A DNA stretch of 62,500 bases from Chrysomallon squamiferum (Eukaryota; Mollusca; Gastropoda; Neomphalida; Peltospiridae). Below the pieces are notes generated by a model that saw only the letters and a program-made list of their open reading frames with translations, ran no database searches and was not told where the DNA came from. Position numbers and translations under genes: made by a program. Positions within the stretch are counted from its first letter, which is position 1. Each line of letters starts with the position of its first letter. This document shows, piece after piece, positions 29,401 to 39,651 of the stretch. The DNA is taken from assembly GCA_012295275.1 (NCBI GenBank), contig CM022673.1, positions 2,636,105 to 2,698,604 on the forward strand. The letters are read 5' to 3'.

Positions 29401-32400
29401 TTTACTACTTTCAAATCTGGTATCACCAGAAGGATTTTATTTTACACAAAAATGAAATTTAATAAAAAAAAAAAAAAAAACAACAAAACAAAACAAAACT
29501 GAAATAATTTGATTACATTTGACCATTCTGTTTAGTCTGAAAAAGTAATCTTATTTGTCAAAATATAATTCTGTAATATGCATACTTTCCCAGACATTGT
29601 CTTGACATCACCTTCAATCATTACTGAACCCATGGGGCTGATCAAAACCTGCATATAATGGGTGCGAAAAACATTCCAATTGTCAGTTATTTCATTTATA
29701 TAAATCTGACCATCTTCTGAAATATAGGGTAAAGTGTAGACAGTGTCATCAATCTGAAAGATGAGCTTGTTCTTTTGTAACATTTTCTTCAGTGTTAAAA
29801 CATTATCATTAATGATCACTTCCAGGCCTTCAATTGTTGTCATGGAATTTACTGTTGATGACAACATCTTCAGTTTTAATTTTTTATCTTTGTTTTCAAA
29901 CTGAAACAGAAGATAATAAATATATAAATTAATGAATAAAAAGAATTATACTTTTTTTTTTTTTTTTTTTTTTTTTTTAAGTATTTGGAGTATTTTAGAC
30001 AATTTTAATTTTAAATGAATTTTTAAGAATTAGTTAAAATTATTGAATTGTATGGTAAAATAAATAAAAATATTATTAAAGTATTATTTTTTTGAAAAAG
30101 AAAACCAAAATCTATATTATTTTGTTTTGTTATATTTTACTAAAATAAATTTTAAGAAATATTAAAAAGATTGCAAGTGCAACATTTTTTAATATGAAAA
30201 AAGAATTCTTACATTTAGCAAAGAAAATTTGCAGTCGCCATCGTTTGATCCTAATCGTACAACATTGGAATCAAATGTCTTGATGTAACCACTTGCCATT
30301 ACTGAGCACTTTCCTCGACAAAGTTCAGGAGCACTGCATTTCAGCTCTCCATATTCTGTGCAGTTACTGTAAGTGTGTGTTTTTAGTAAAAGTAAATAGA
30401 TCCTTTCTTTGCCAAAAATGTTTATATCACTGCCAGAACATTTTGGTTCAAACTTTCACAATCGTATTCTTTGAGTAAAGATATTTTATTGTTTTAAAAA
30501 AAAGTTTATATTAAACAAGAACTTTAAGAAAAATGGATTAAGTCACTTAATACAAAAAACCCAAAAAATCATTTTACAACTTTTATAAACTACAAATAAA
30601 GACATTAGAATGATTTTACAAATGAAATCAGCCATAGTTTCATAAAATTTTAAATAGTATTTAAATGTAATCTTATTACAAAACATTTAATTACCATACT
30701 TGTGGACAAGGCTTTTCAATAACAATAGACTGTCCTGGAGATATTATGTTCTGGTTTCTGTCTTTGCAGGTACAATTTGCAGATGCAACGCAATCGCCAT
30801 AGTGATCCTCAAAAAAGCCAATGCCACATGAACAGCCAGGATGACACACAAGGCATTCCTCTTTCTGCAGAATCACGTTTATACCAAGGCCACATTTCCG
30901 TTCACATATTGTTGTGCACTGTGTGTAGTACTGGTTTGGTTTAGGACAATCCTTAGCTAAAAAAGAGAGATCATTTTCACACACATATGGATTTTTTTTT
31001 CTTTACCATTAAACCAAAAGTTGACGGCATATTTTTTACATGCATGTTTTTAACTGATTGTTCTATTATATTTACCTACAAAAACGAAAAAAGAAAAGAA
31101 AATCAACGTGAAAAACCTAAATATATGGTCATCTAGGCAATAGTTAATCATATAGCATACATATTGTTTTAAAATGCACATAAGAAAGTTATAATATATT
31201 TTTTTTTTAAACTCAAAACATGTATTATGATTATTTCAAGACACTAGAAATACAAAAACAGCCAAAAAAAAACAGAAGAGGAACAAATAACCTTTCAGAA
31301 GTTATTTCCATTCATTTACTACACAAAAGATTACCAATAACCTTAAAAATCTGATAAAAGTATACTGAACCAAGGCCAGGAAAAATTCAGGCTAATTATA
31401 ATGATACTCACGACACATATTTCTGGATCTCCATGTCACAACAATATACTGAAGAGAACACTCTGTTGCATAATTCTGCAGTGACTGACATCGAGCTTCG
31501 TTTTTCTTCTCAACAGATGCAGCACAGTAAGCCTTTTGGCATGTCTTCTCAAAATTATGATAAGGAACCTGCAATAAGAAGATGCCTAAGAAACGTAGAG
31601 TGGATAAAATATTTCAGGGCCAGATCTAGAAACTGTACAAAGTATTATTTGCCAACAGATGTTTTTTTTTGTTTTGTTTTTAAATATCTTTCTTTTTTTT
31701 TTTTAATGAACTTGTGAATCAGCACTATATTACTTATACATGTTTAGATTTTTTTTTAAAATAAATATTTTAATTTTTGTTCTGTATTTATACTGTATGA
31801 TTAACTATTACCTAGATGACCATATATGAAGGGTATTTTTTTTTCCTTTCTTTATATATGTTCTACTACTCAGCCGAGTTATATACTTTGTACAAGTGAA
31901 GAATCTTCAGGGGCTGCTAAGCCTAATGAAGCTAAGCCTAATGAATTCACATGCATTATCAGGTACTTGCCAGTAAATTATTTTTGAAGAAAAACTAAAA
32001 ACAAACTCACAGGCTGCTAAGCCTAATGAAGCTAAGCCTAATGAATTCACATGCATTATCAGGTACTTGCCAGTAAATTATTTTTGAAGAAAAACTAAAA
32101 ACAAACTCACAGTCACGTGGCACGGTTCAAAAACCCGAGATCGTATCAATGAACAGGCATTGGCAGCGTCCACAAGTTCACCTGGTTCACATTCTGGCAA
32201 AGGTTCTCCACACTGGAACAGAAATATCAGTTTTGGTTATTTAACTAAACAATGAAAAATGAGATTAATTATCTAAGCAGTGAATATTAATAAAGATGAT
32301 GAAGAGATGAAGTAATGATGATGATGATGATAAAGAAATAATAAATATCATCATCTTATAAATAAGATAAATAATAATGGAAATATATAAAAGATGATGA

Positions 32401-33685
32401 GATGAAGTGTATGATGATCATAATAAAGAAATGTTAAATATCATCATCTTCAAAATAAGATAAGTAATAATGAAAATATGTAACTGAGGCAATTTCAAAT
32501 ACTAATGATTTCAGTCCCTTTTTTTTCCCTGCGATTTCAACAATTATTCATGAAAAACCTTTTTATTATCTTGTTCGTTTCTCATATACATTATTATTTT
32601 GCAAATTCTTTTAGTCAAAAAAAAATAACTGTAAACTCTCACTGAAAACTTACACTTGTTGTATCTCTGAACAATTCACCATACTTGTTTGCTTCATACT
32701 GATTGGTAGCCAGTTTCTTTTCATCTAAAAGAAAGAAAGTGATTTCAAGTTTTTTCATTACTATTAATTCAAATTAATCTTTCAAGTCTTAAAAATATTT
32801 TTAAAAATCATATTTTTTAAATGAATGACAAAAATGTGAATAGAGAAAGAAAAAAATGAAAGACATTACATAACTAATCAGTATGAAAATAAATGGAAAT
32901 TAATGTTTTCCTTTTTCTGGATTGATTTGAACTATTATCAAAACATATATATTTAATTTGCTCATACTTATTTGTTTAGCTTCATCAAAATGAGAAGAAA
33001 TCTTTGGCAAAATTGCAAATTCTATTAATTTATCATAAAACTTTACAATTAAAAAAAAGAAAGAAGAAAGTTAAATAATACTTTGCACAAAGTATAAACC
33101 TTTATATGATATTAAGTTACTAACAAATGTAGATCTTCATAAAAATTACACAATTATCTGAACTGTTATAAAATGCAATAATTTTATGTAATTATGGAAT
33201 CACCAACATTTAAAACTGCTTCTCCTGTAATCAAAGTAAGGACATAAATAATCTAGTAACAGTAATAAACAGAAGAAATGAAACCCCTGAAATGCCCACC
33301 TGTTGCATCAAGGTTAGCATTGCCACACATTCCAGCTATTGTCATATCCTTTAAAATCTGCTTTTCTGCCGATATTCCAACAAATCCATCACTGTCGATA
33401 CGAATTTTTAAACCAACTGTGGTTGTGATGTATACACTTTCTGACAACTTATAAAAGCTAATATCTAAAACATATTTATAAAATATTTTACTGTCAGTTT
33501 GAGAATTAATAACAGCATTTTCTGGTTTATAAAATAATAAATGCAAGTAGAATGTTAAAAACAAAACAAGTTTCATAATAAATGTGTTAGTCATAAGTAT
33601 TTCAAATCAGGCACCATCTGAAACAATTTACATCTCTAAAATTTAAAATAATTTTTGACAATCTATTATTTAGTTTAGGAATATA

Positions 33686-33716
<31 letters not shown>

Positions 33717-34012
33717 TGTATTTATGTATTTATGTATGTATGTATGTATGTATGTATGTATGTATGTATGTATGTATGTATGTATGTATGTATGTATCTA
33801 TATATGCTTGCATGTATGTATGTTTGTATGTATTATAAATTACCTCCAATATTAACAACTGTTGCTGTTGGCGTGTTATCATTCACCTTTCCGTTGAGAT
33901 ATGTATAATCAGTAAATGTCTGGCTTTTTAAAATTCTTATAACCACTTCCTAAACACAAAAAAGTATCCACAGCATATATAAGGCATTACAGTGTCACAA
34001 AATATATATTTG

Positions 34013-34057
<45 letters not shown>

Positions 34058-35949
34058 TGTATATACATCTAAGTATTCTCTCATGTCTATTTGTTACTAA
34101 AAATGTACATAAGTCTGTACATGTTTATGTTTATGCTTGTGTATGTTTGTATGTGTGCATGTATATGTGTAAGTTTATATTTAGAGATGAAGAGGCTGAA
34201 GACCATCTATACTTTGAGCCACGATTAAGAAATAAACTGTGATTAACTTTAGATTCATTTTTTAGCATTTCAGTTTAAATACCTGTGTGCAGCTGCAAGT
34301 GTCAAGAGGATCACAGTCAGTGATTGAAGTGATGAGAATGCGATCAGTCTTGACCAGGGTCATCCTGCAAGTTGATGCATAGTTATATCGCACTCCATCA
34401 AATGTTCTATAATTGGACTCTCCGGAATGTGTACAGGTTAATATACCAACTTCACTGCTGTCCACAGTAGTAAAATTTGCTACAAATACAAAATAACAGC
34501 AAATGGTTTTTAAATATTTAGGAATAATAAAATAGATATGTCTCAATTTTATTGTGAAAAATTTCCAAAAACAAGATTTAAAAAGATAGCAATTTTTTAT
34601 TATTTGGAACATTCTGATCTTTAAATTTCATTTTCATTTGTAATGAGTTCCTGAAAAATAGTAATAGTAAAAAACATAATAAAGAAATGAAATTTTTGAC
34701 AATAGTTTGTTTGCTTTATTATGATTCTACATAATACCAGCTTATAAATCTGCATATACTTTATATTATTATTATTATTACCATATTAACATATTTTAAA
34801 GAAAAATTTAACATCATGAATATATTTATTAACTGCTTCATGTAGGGTTTAGCTTACAAAAGGTGATAATAAACTGTTTGTTTACATTAATAAACTGACA
34901 ACATCTTACCTTCTTCACAAAGATTGCATTCTCCATCAAACATGTTACCATAAGAAAAGCCACTGGCTCCACAACATGCATTTATGGTATCTGCTGATGA
35001 TATTTTTCGTCCAGAGCAATCTTCCAGTGCATAACAATAGTTCACTGCAATAACAGGTTTCAAAAAGCAAAGACATTTTTTTTATATACAATTATTATCA
35101 ATTTGAGACCTATATTCACTTTAACAGTAAAGTACATTAGCATATAACAAGAACAACATTAATTCCAGGTAACCCCCTCAATTTTGTTTTTTAAATGTAT
35201 TTGCCAAGAACTGCATTTTCAATAAACAATGTCTCAGTGTTTGTATTTCAGTTTAACATAAAATCAAATAATTACTAATAATTAACCATTTTGTTTTGTT
35301 TTGTACATCTTAAGTTTATATATGGATTTTTAAAATTTTATTTCTTTTTTTATTATTATTATCTGTTTTTTAAGAAACTTAAGTAATTACAGGTTTCAAA
35401 GATTTTTCACTATGTTCTCAGGACTAAATACAACTCTGTAGCACTGAAATTTTGATAATCTGTCTATGGATCTGTATAATGTATCATGGTGAAAATAGGA
35501 AAAGCATATAATTATAATAAAATAAATATGTAAAGTTTTAATATCATCATGTTTTGGGGGGGGGTTTATGTTTTTGTTTTTTCAATATATTTATTTAATT
35601 ATTTGTATGCAAAATATATCATTTTGTTATTGCTGTTGTTATTTTATTTCTTTTTATCTTTTAAAAAAAAATATATAATATAATTGTTTAATTTTTATAT
35701 TGAAAGTTACTACCATTGTTGTTTCTTATATCCTAAATGTTTCAAGAATGTTTGTATAAAGAATGACTAATGTAATAAATGGAGAAACACTTACTGGAGT
35801 AAGAACAGTAATCTTACCTCCAGATTCTTCATCACACAATATTCCACCCCACGAGTCATTACAGCTACATTTATTTGGTTCTACACACACACCATGAACA
35901 CACTGATTTCGACAGATTGCTGAAATAAATTTTAATTTTAGAATGACAG

Positions 35950-36000
<51 letters not shown>

Positions 36001-37340
36001 GATGATGAAGAAAATAAAATATTCTAATATATATATAATTATTTTTATTGTTATTATTATTAGTAGTAGTAGTAGTATTTTGCTCTCAAGTATAATTAGA
36101 TTCAAATATTTTTACTTATTTTCTACAACTTTTTTATTATTATTATTATTTTAAAAATAATCTATTATTATTTTTTTTTTTTCTGATTTAAAAATAATAT
36201 ATTAACACATATAAATAAATAAAAACAATCAACCAAAAAAATTATCACTTCTCAAGGAAAATAAGATTTAAAACTTAAACTGGCGGTAAAACCTATTTTA
36301 TCATAATAATAATAATAATAAATAGATAAATATATTAATTAATAACAGTATCTGTGACCTATTCATGTTCTTTATTTCTTCGGAGTTGGTTAGTTGAGAC
36401 AAAAGACAGAATCGTGAAATGGAATAAAATAAGTTTGCCAAAAAGAAATGGATTGTTGTGCTGTTTATTTTCCACTTGCGTAGGAGTGGGTACAAAGAGA
36501 TAAACCCTAAAGTTATCATCTTTATTTGGTGACATGAGAGGCTTAATTCCATTAGCATAATTTTATATAGGCCGCATCGACTCAGTTCAGTTGTAGCAGA
36601 CGAGCGGAAATGAACCAAATTGATCTGCGCATATCCAGATGGAAAAAAACACACGAAATAATAATACTTTTTATCAAATAAAATTTGATTGGTAGAATTA
36701 AACTTTACTCTTTGTAACTGGTTTTATGAAATTTTGTTTTACAAATTAAGAATAAGAATAATAATAATAAAGGAGACTTACGTGTTTCACAGGATGCTCC
36801 GTCCCATCCTGCACAACATTCGGTCGTTTCCTTTTCCACATAGCTGAATATATTTCAGTGAAACATTGTTAATAAAATTCTTTAATTTTTTAATGATTGC
36901 CATTCACGATAATTATACTTTTAAATATATAATTCATTTCCGGCATAACAAATTAGTAAATAAACGTTTTCCAAACTACAGCGTTATCCCCCATTCATCA
37001 AATGATATATTCTAAAATTAAAAACCTTTATTTTTGTAAAAAAAAACAACGTACGTGTGTGTGTGTGTGTGTACCGTTTATTTGTTTTATTTAGTTATTT
37101 TTATTTTATTTTTTTTTTTTTTCAAAACCTACCGAAAGTAAATGCACTTTGTATTAGGATGAGCGTTGAAGAATAAATCCGTACTGTCCGATACATTATT
37201 CAGTAGTGCAGTTTCGTTGAAATCCGGAAACCAGCCAAGTTTGGACCTGTCTCTAAACGTTATCCTACCACAGCTGTCTATCTCAGGGGTATCCTTTACT
37301 GTCTTTGTAACTGTACACAGATTGGAAGATATACTCCTGA

Positions 37341-37389
<49 letters not shown>

Positions 37390-37931
37390 TAACATCAAAC
37401 AAAACAAAAAAAACCCAAAACCCCAAATAATAATGGTGCTAGTGGTAATTAAAACAACAACCATAACATACAAAAATATTGTTAAAAGTTAAGAGTAATA
37501 TCTTTATCACAATAATTCTATCGATATTGGAAACTGGAGAAGAAACTGAATTCTAGAAGTTACCACTGGATTTTACAGTATTTCAAGATTACAGTACAAA
37601 GACTTTTCAACTCTTTGCGGTTTAATGTTGTTCTGTTTTAAATTTATTTATTTATTAATTAATTTATTCATTATTATTGTTGTTGTTAGTATCGTCCTAT
37701 TCATCGTTTTTATTACAATTTTCATCATCATCATTATCGTCATCTCTGTTGTTAATGGTGTTATTAATTTTTCGTTCTCTCCTCAAGTAGTTCTATTTGT
37801 GTTAGGTGTTTCTTTTTATGTGATGCGCAAAGTAATTTTATTTGATTAGTATATACTTACTGCTGCGTACTCCATTGTGGTCCAGTGGCCAAATGAAAAA
37901 ACACAAACAAAAAATGCACACCGACACCCAT
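230..37931 (-). CDS. SSPO-like: SCO-spondin-like giant secreted mucin/VWD protein, 41 exons traced, 3' end outside window
   Basis: A multi-exon gene read on the minus strand. I followed splice sites and codon phase from the start ATG (37931-37929, TAG immediately upstream in frame) to exon 41 (488-230), whose donor at 229-228 leads out of the window. The first 32 exons total 4,783 coding bases (about 1,594 residues) with no internal stop. Order: signal peptide, EMI, EGF-like, Cys-rich module, three VWD-C8-TIL assemblies, five LDLa, mucin exon, two discoidin-like modules, second mucin exon, TSP1, TIL. EMI, three VWD, LDLa, discoidin and TSP1/TIL in that order is the known layout of SCO-spondin; hemocytin/hemolectin and gel-forming mucins share the VWD part but not the LDLa-TSP1 part. 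The product should be secreted, disulfide-linked and heavily O-glycosylated (inference). The two mucin exons carry net frameshifts in this assembly. The gene identity is more certain than the exact protein. Confidence 0.9.
979..1146 (-). CDS. SSPO-like: Exon 40: thrombospondin type 1 repeat
   Basis: 168 bases, phase 1-1. It encodes [18 protein letters not shown], then [11 protein letters not shown] and ending ECAVT. The W-x-x-W spacing followed by R-x-R-x-C is the TSP1 signature, which SCO-spondin carries in many copies after the discoidin region. The acceptor is at 1150-1147 and the donor gtgtgt follows 979. Confidence 0.88.
1747..6991 (-). CDS. SSPO-like: Exon 39: second giant mucin exon with about 80 tandem repeats
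   Basis: A single exon of 5,245 bases from an acceptor at 6995-6992 to the donor gtttgt after 1747. It starts [20 protein letters not shown] and ends [14 protein letters not shown], with the same Thr/Ser/Pro repeat as exon 33 between. The repeats are less regular: patches at about 2600-2770, 3360-4000 and 5560-6130 contain many partial units. The correct reading frame is lost and regained several times, and the exon length is one base away from the expected phase. It is probably a duplicate of the mucin exon on the other side of the discoidin-like pair (inference). Confidence 0.85.
7706..10068 (-). CDS. SSPO-like: Exons 35-38: two divergent discoidin (F5/8C)-like modules
   Basis: Exons 10068-9839, 9444-9261, 8964-8762 and 7865-7706, all in continuous phase. 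Module A runs from [11 protein letters not shown] to [12 protein letters not shown] with [18 protein letters not shown] in the middle. Module B runs from [10 protein letters not shown] to [14 protein letters not shown] with [17 protein letters not shown] in the middle. Each starts and ends at a cysteine with hydrophobic beta-strand-like blocks spaced as in F5/8 type C domains, which SCO-spondin has at this place. Sequence similarity to the textbook domain is weak, so the fold call is inference. A short TTTTRPP linker separates them. Exon 35 uses a GC donor. Confidence 0.7.
10405..10461 (-). CDS. SSPO-like: Exon 34: short Ser/Thr-rich linker
   Basis: 57 bases, phase 1-1, encoding [19 protein letters not shown]. 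It links the mucin exon to the discoidin-like modules. The acceptor is tttcacag and the donor gtttgt. No domain is recognised. Confidence 0.8.
10817..18437 (-). CDS. SSPO-like: Exon 33: giant mucin exon with about 115 tandem repeats
   Basis: A single exon of 7,621 bases between an acceptor at 18441-18438 and the donor gtaata after 10817. It begins with a non-repeat Thr/Pro-rich flank ([18 protein letters not shown]) and then consists of repeats with core [16 protein letters not shown]. Long units (72 bp, 24 residues) add SVTTP; short units (57 bp, 19 residues) lack it. The composition predicts dense O-glycosylation (family knowledge of mucins). The repeat frame changes several times along the exon, and its length is one base away from the phase that both neighbours require, so this copy contains net indels, real or from assembly. 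GC content is far above the flanking introns. Confidence 0.88.
19118..19190. repeat. (CATA)n microsatellite
   Basis: Imperfect CATA/CAAA repeats in the intron between exons 32 and 33. Confidence 0.85.
19284..21937 (-). CDS. SSPO-like: Exons 27-32: five LDL-receptor class A repeats plus an 18-bp microexon
   Basis: Exon 27 (21937-21777) starts [12 protein letters not shown], a TIL/VWC tail, then LDLa1 with [16 protein letters not shown]. LDLa2 is 21457-21344 ([17 protein letters not shown]), LDLa3 21107-20985 ([16 protein letters not shown]), LDLa4 20495-20388 ([16 protein letters not shown]) and LDLa5 19427-19284 ([14 protein letters not shown]). The Asp/Glu box that coordinates calcium is present in LDLa1-4 and weaker in LDLa5. 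A microexon of 18 bases (19987-19970, encoding about TTPAIT) lies before LDLa5. Exons 28-32 are all phase 1-1. The LDLa cluster after three VWD assemblies is the feature that separates SCO-spondin from gel-forming mucins. Confidence 0.92.
22374..26644 (-). CDS. SSPO-like: Exons 21-26: third VWD-C8-TIL assembly
   Basis: Exon 26644-26279 opens VWD3 with [19 protein letters not shown]. Exon 25841-25642 closes it with [18 protein letters not shown], which keeps the Asp/Asn-rich calcium-binding loop. Exon 25030-24891 is C8. Exon 24455-24346 carries [14 protein letters not shown], the conserved end of C8 in VWF and mucins. Exon 23643-23500 is TIL ([12 protein letters not shown] to [10 protein letters not shown]) and exon 22482-22374 carries [14 protein letters not shown]. 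Residues about 1015-1372. This is the clearest of the three D assemblies. Confidence 0.92.
23210..23445. repeat. Two diverged AT-rich intron repeat units with poly(T)
   Basis: A block beginning gttaaaatttattaata and ending gtgagtgcaaa occurs at about 23222-23265 and again at about 23319-23362, each followed by a long poly(T) run. This is a local duplication in the intron between exons 25 and 26. The segment ends near a motif reading ccactcaaagtgaaagggtt. Confidence 0.65.
24016..24151 (+). repeat. Left arm of a perfect 136-bp inverted repeat
   Basis: Bases 24016-24151 are identical, read by eye, to the reverse complement of 25457-25592. Similarity continues imperfectly for about 20 bases past the inner-copy end. 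It lies in the intron between exons 24 and 25. Confidence 0.9.
25457..25592 (-). repeat. Right arm of the perfect 136-bp inverted repeat
   Basis: Inverted copy of 24016-24151, in the intron between exons 22 and 23. Exons 23 and 24 (C8 region of VWD assembly 3) lie in the 1.3 kb between the arms, so the pre-mRNA could fold into a long hairpin around them. Confidence 0.9.
26848..30366 (-). CDS. SSPO-like: Exons 13-20: second VWD-C8 assembly with two TIL modules
   Basis: Exons 30366-30213, 29900-29586 and 29196-29047 make VWD2 ([10 protein letters not shown] at the start, [19 protein letters not shown] at the end). Exon 28830-28644 is C8. Exons 28367-28112, 27714-27510, 27359-27265 and 26897-26848 hold two Cys-rich TIL/E-type modules (for example [18 protein letters not shown] and [19 protein letters not shown]) leading into VWD3. 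Every junction keeps phase. Residues about 545-1015. The CGLC position reads TGLC. Confidence 0.9.
30695..34479 (-). CDS. SSPO-like: Exons 6-12: first VWD-C8-TIL assembly
   Basis: Exons 34479-34283, 33949-33844, 33464-33300 and 32724-32654 form VWD1. It begins [19 protein letters not shown], a typical VWD opening, and ends near [12 protein letters not shown]. Exons 32212-32111 and 31568-31412 form C8, ending [10 protein letters not shown]. Exon 30956-30695 is a TIL module beginning [13 protein letters not shown] and ending CPQVC. All seven join in phase. The motif usually read CGLC in VWD domains is AGMC here, so the first cysteine is missing. Residues about 191-545. Confidence 0.9.
31912..32111. 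repeat. Exact tandem duplication of 100 bp at the exon 10 donor
   Basis: Bases 31912-32011 and 32012-32111 are the same 100 bases in tandem. The right copy ends at the last base of exon 10, so the duplicated unit contains the donor context (gtgagtttg on the minus strand), giving a second copy of the donor 100 bases further into the intron. Confidence 0.88.
33688..33834. repeat. (TATG)n microsatellite
   Basis: About 145 bases of near-pure TATG, in the intron between exons 7 and 8 and close to the donor of exon 7. Confidence 0.92.
34013..34056. repeat. (GT)n microsatellite
   Basis: Dinucleotide run in the intron between exons 6 and 7. Confidence 0.92.
34910..35919 (-). CDS. SSPO-like: Exons 4-5: EGF-like domain and Cys-rich linker
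   Basis: Exon 4 (35919-35818) encodes [18 protein letters not shown] followed by [10 protein letters not shown], a six-cysteine EGF-like fold, in a phase 1-1 exon. Exon 5 (35044-34910) encodes a module with [20 protein letters not shown] and then a C-x-x-C pair (NLCEE), ending next to VWD1. I do not recognise this second module by name; a Cys-rich spacer before the first VWD is common in the family. Residues about 112-191. Confidence 0.85.
35952..35989. repeat. (TA)n microsatellite
   Basis: Pure TA run just upstream (minus-strand sense) of the EGF exon acceptor. Confidence 0.9.
36782..37336 (-). CDS. SSPO-like: Exons 2-3: EMI domain
   Basis: Exons 37336-37133 and 36843-36782. The sequence opens with NLCTVTKTV, has [14 protein letters not shown] in the middle, and closes with [13 protein letters not shown]. 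The final CC-x-GW-x-G-x-x-C is the signature end of EMI domains, which mediate multimerisation and open SCO-spondin and related proteins. Residues about 24-112. The acceptor of exon 2 lies directly after an (ATT)n microsatellite that acts as its pyrimidine-rich tract. Confidence 0.85.
37337..37387. repeat. (ATT)n microsatellite forming the exon 2 acceptor tract
   Basis: About 16 ATT units (minus sense) run straight into ttcag before exon 2, taking the place of a normal polypyrimidine tract. Confidence 0.88.
37861..37931 (-). CDS. SSPO-like: Exon 1: start codon and signal peptide
   Basis: 71 coding bases. The protein starts [17 protein letters not shown], a short hydrophobic leader typical of a secretory signal peptide. 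An in-frame TAG directly precedes the ATG. The donor after base 37861 is gtaagt. The two leftover bases join exon 2 in phase to give QQSISSNLC. I chose this start because it is the only exon found upstream of exon 2 that combines an ATG, a hydrophobic leader, a good donor and the right phase. An untranslated first exon further right cannot be excluded. Confidence 0.75.
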
Positions 37932-39129
37932 CTACCTATTCAGTTTGCTAGAAGGCTCTAGCATAAATTACAATTCTGAAATAAATTTGCGCAGCATAAA
38001 GAGAAAAGGCACATTCAATGTTAACTTTTCTTCTGTGAAGTTTCTGAAACGCTAGTTTAAAAAGAAACGCAAGACATTTTGTAAATTAATCAATGAACAA
38101 CTGTTGCTCTGGATTTTGATAACACGTCAAGCATTTTGGCGAGCGTGACTTCTTTTCTTGTAACTAAGAAATATGTTTACTGTGGAGCCTTCAGAGGAAA
38201 GCATTTCAATAAGGGAAACTGGTGCGTGCATACTGTTAAAAAAAAAAAATGTTAAAGATCAATAAATATACTTTTTTTTTTATAAGTATACATTTCTGAT
38301 TCTTAAACATATTTATTTATTTATTTATTTTTATTTAATTTTATTTTATCTGTTTTGTTTTATATTATTTTATTGTATTATTTATATGTTAATTTGGGAA
38401 GAAAATAAATCTTAGGATTTGGTATGTTGATGATAATCATGATCACCATTAATTATTTTCATTCTAATCATTACTGCAATGATCTTCATCTCTACAAACG
38501 ATAATAATGATTTTGTTTCACATAGTATACAATGAAACAAAAATATATAAATTTATTCAAATTCATACTTGAGTATTAAACTGTAAAATTGATCCCAGGA
38601 TATTTTTATTATAAATTTATATTTTTATTTTATTCTTTCTTTCTTTCTTCTTTATTATTTATTCATTTGCTTATATGCTTACCTACTTACTGTTTAATTA
38701 CTAATTTATTTATTTATTTATTTTTAATATTTATTTTATATTATTTTAATTTTAAAAATTAAAATTAAAAAAAAAAAAAAGTATTTATTTATTTATTTAC
38801 TCAGGAGTATGAGCGTTGTGATAAAAGAATATTTGAGCTGACATAGCAGAAATTTGCCAGCGTTGAATCTGACATCTTCGTTTCATAATTTTATTTTTCT
38901 TTCTTTGAAGAAAAATCCAAGTTTTATTATTGTTATGATTATTGATTAACATGACTAAAAACACTTCTATGAGGTCATCTTGCTTTTGTTTCTTTCTTTT
39001 TTACATCAAGGTTATATGTCATTCAAATTATGCCAAAAATATCAATAAAATATGGTTGTGTTTAAAAAAGTGTATCTGTGTAAGTTCAGCTGTAATCAGT
39101 CTCAGTTAAATCTTATTTCATATACATAC

Positions 39130-39146
39130 ATATATTTATATGTGTG

Positions 39147-39178
<32 letters not shown>

Positions 39179-39263
39179 TACACACACATATATATACACA
39201 CACATTCATTTATGCATATACATACATATACATATACATATGTAGATGTAGATATAGATGTAC

Positions 39264-39307
<44 letters not shown>

Positions 39308-39340
39308 ATGTATATGTATATATATGTATGCACATCAAAT
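39130..39340. repeat. Mixed TA/CA/CATA microsatellite
   Basis: Alternating TA, CA and TATG/CATA runs. Short ORFs rich in Tyr/Ile/His across it are low-complexity artefacts. Confidence 0.9.
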
Positions 39341-39608
39341 TCCAATCATAAATCGTCTTAATATATCTATAATTTATCTTTATTTATTTGTTTGTTTTTC
39401 AGTTGAAGAATTACTCATTTATTTTATAATATCAGTTACGAAATTAGCTTATCACTAACTGTAATGCGAGTGACCTCCCTTTGATATCTAGTTTTAATGT
39501 TATAACTACTTTTCACGTACATTAATTTTTGTTGTTATTATTATTATTATTAGCTAATGAAATTGTTGCCTGTTTTGAAACTGATTTAAAAAATACGTGC
39601 TACTGCGT

Positions 39609-39651
<43 letters not shown>

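Larger units (their letters stand above)
489..37860 (-). other. Introns of the SCO-spondin-like gene
   Basis: The forty introns are mostly 200-1,000 bases of AT-rich sequence with homopolymer runs. Those over 300 bases without other content include 489-978, 1147-1746, 6992-7705, 7866-8761, 9445-9838, 10462-10816, 18438-19283, 19428-19969, 21938-22373, 25842-26278, 30957-31411, 32213-32653, 32725-33299, 34480-34909 and 35045-35817. Named content (inverted repeat, duplications, microsatellites) is listed separately. No nested gene was supported. Confidence 0.7.

Noticed and set aside
38157-38232. Minus-strand ATG reading MHAPVSLIEMLSSEG as an alternative first exon
   Set aside because: No signal-peptide character and no donor in the phase required by exon 2; the ATG at 37931 fits both.
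39136-39458. Tyr/Ile/His-rich ORFs in simple repeats (also in 45058-45419, 48106-48640, 58927-59513, 62088-62336)
   Set aside because: Pure translation of microsatellites.
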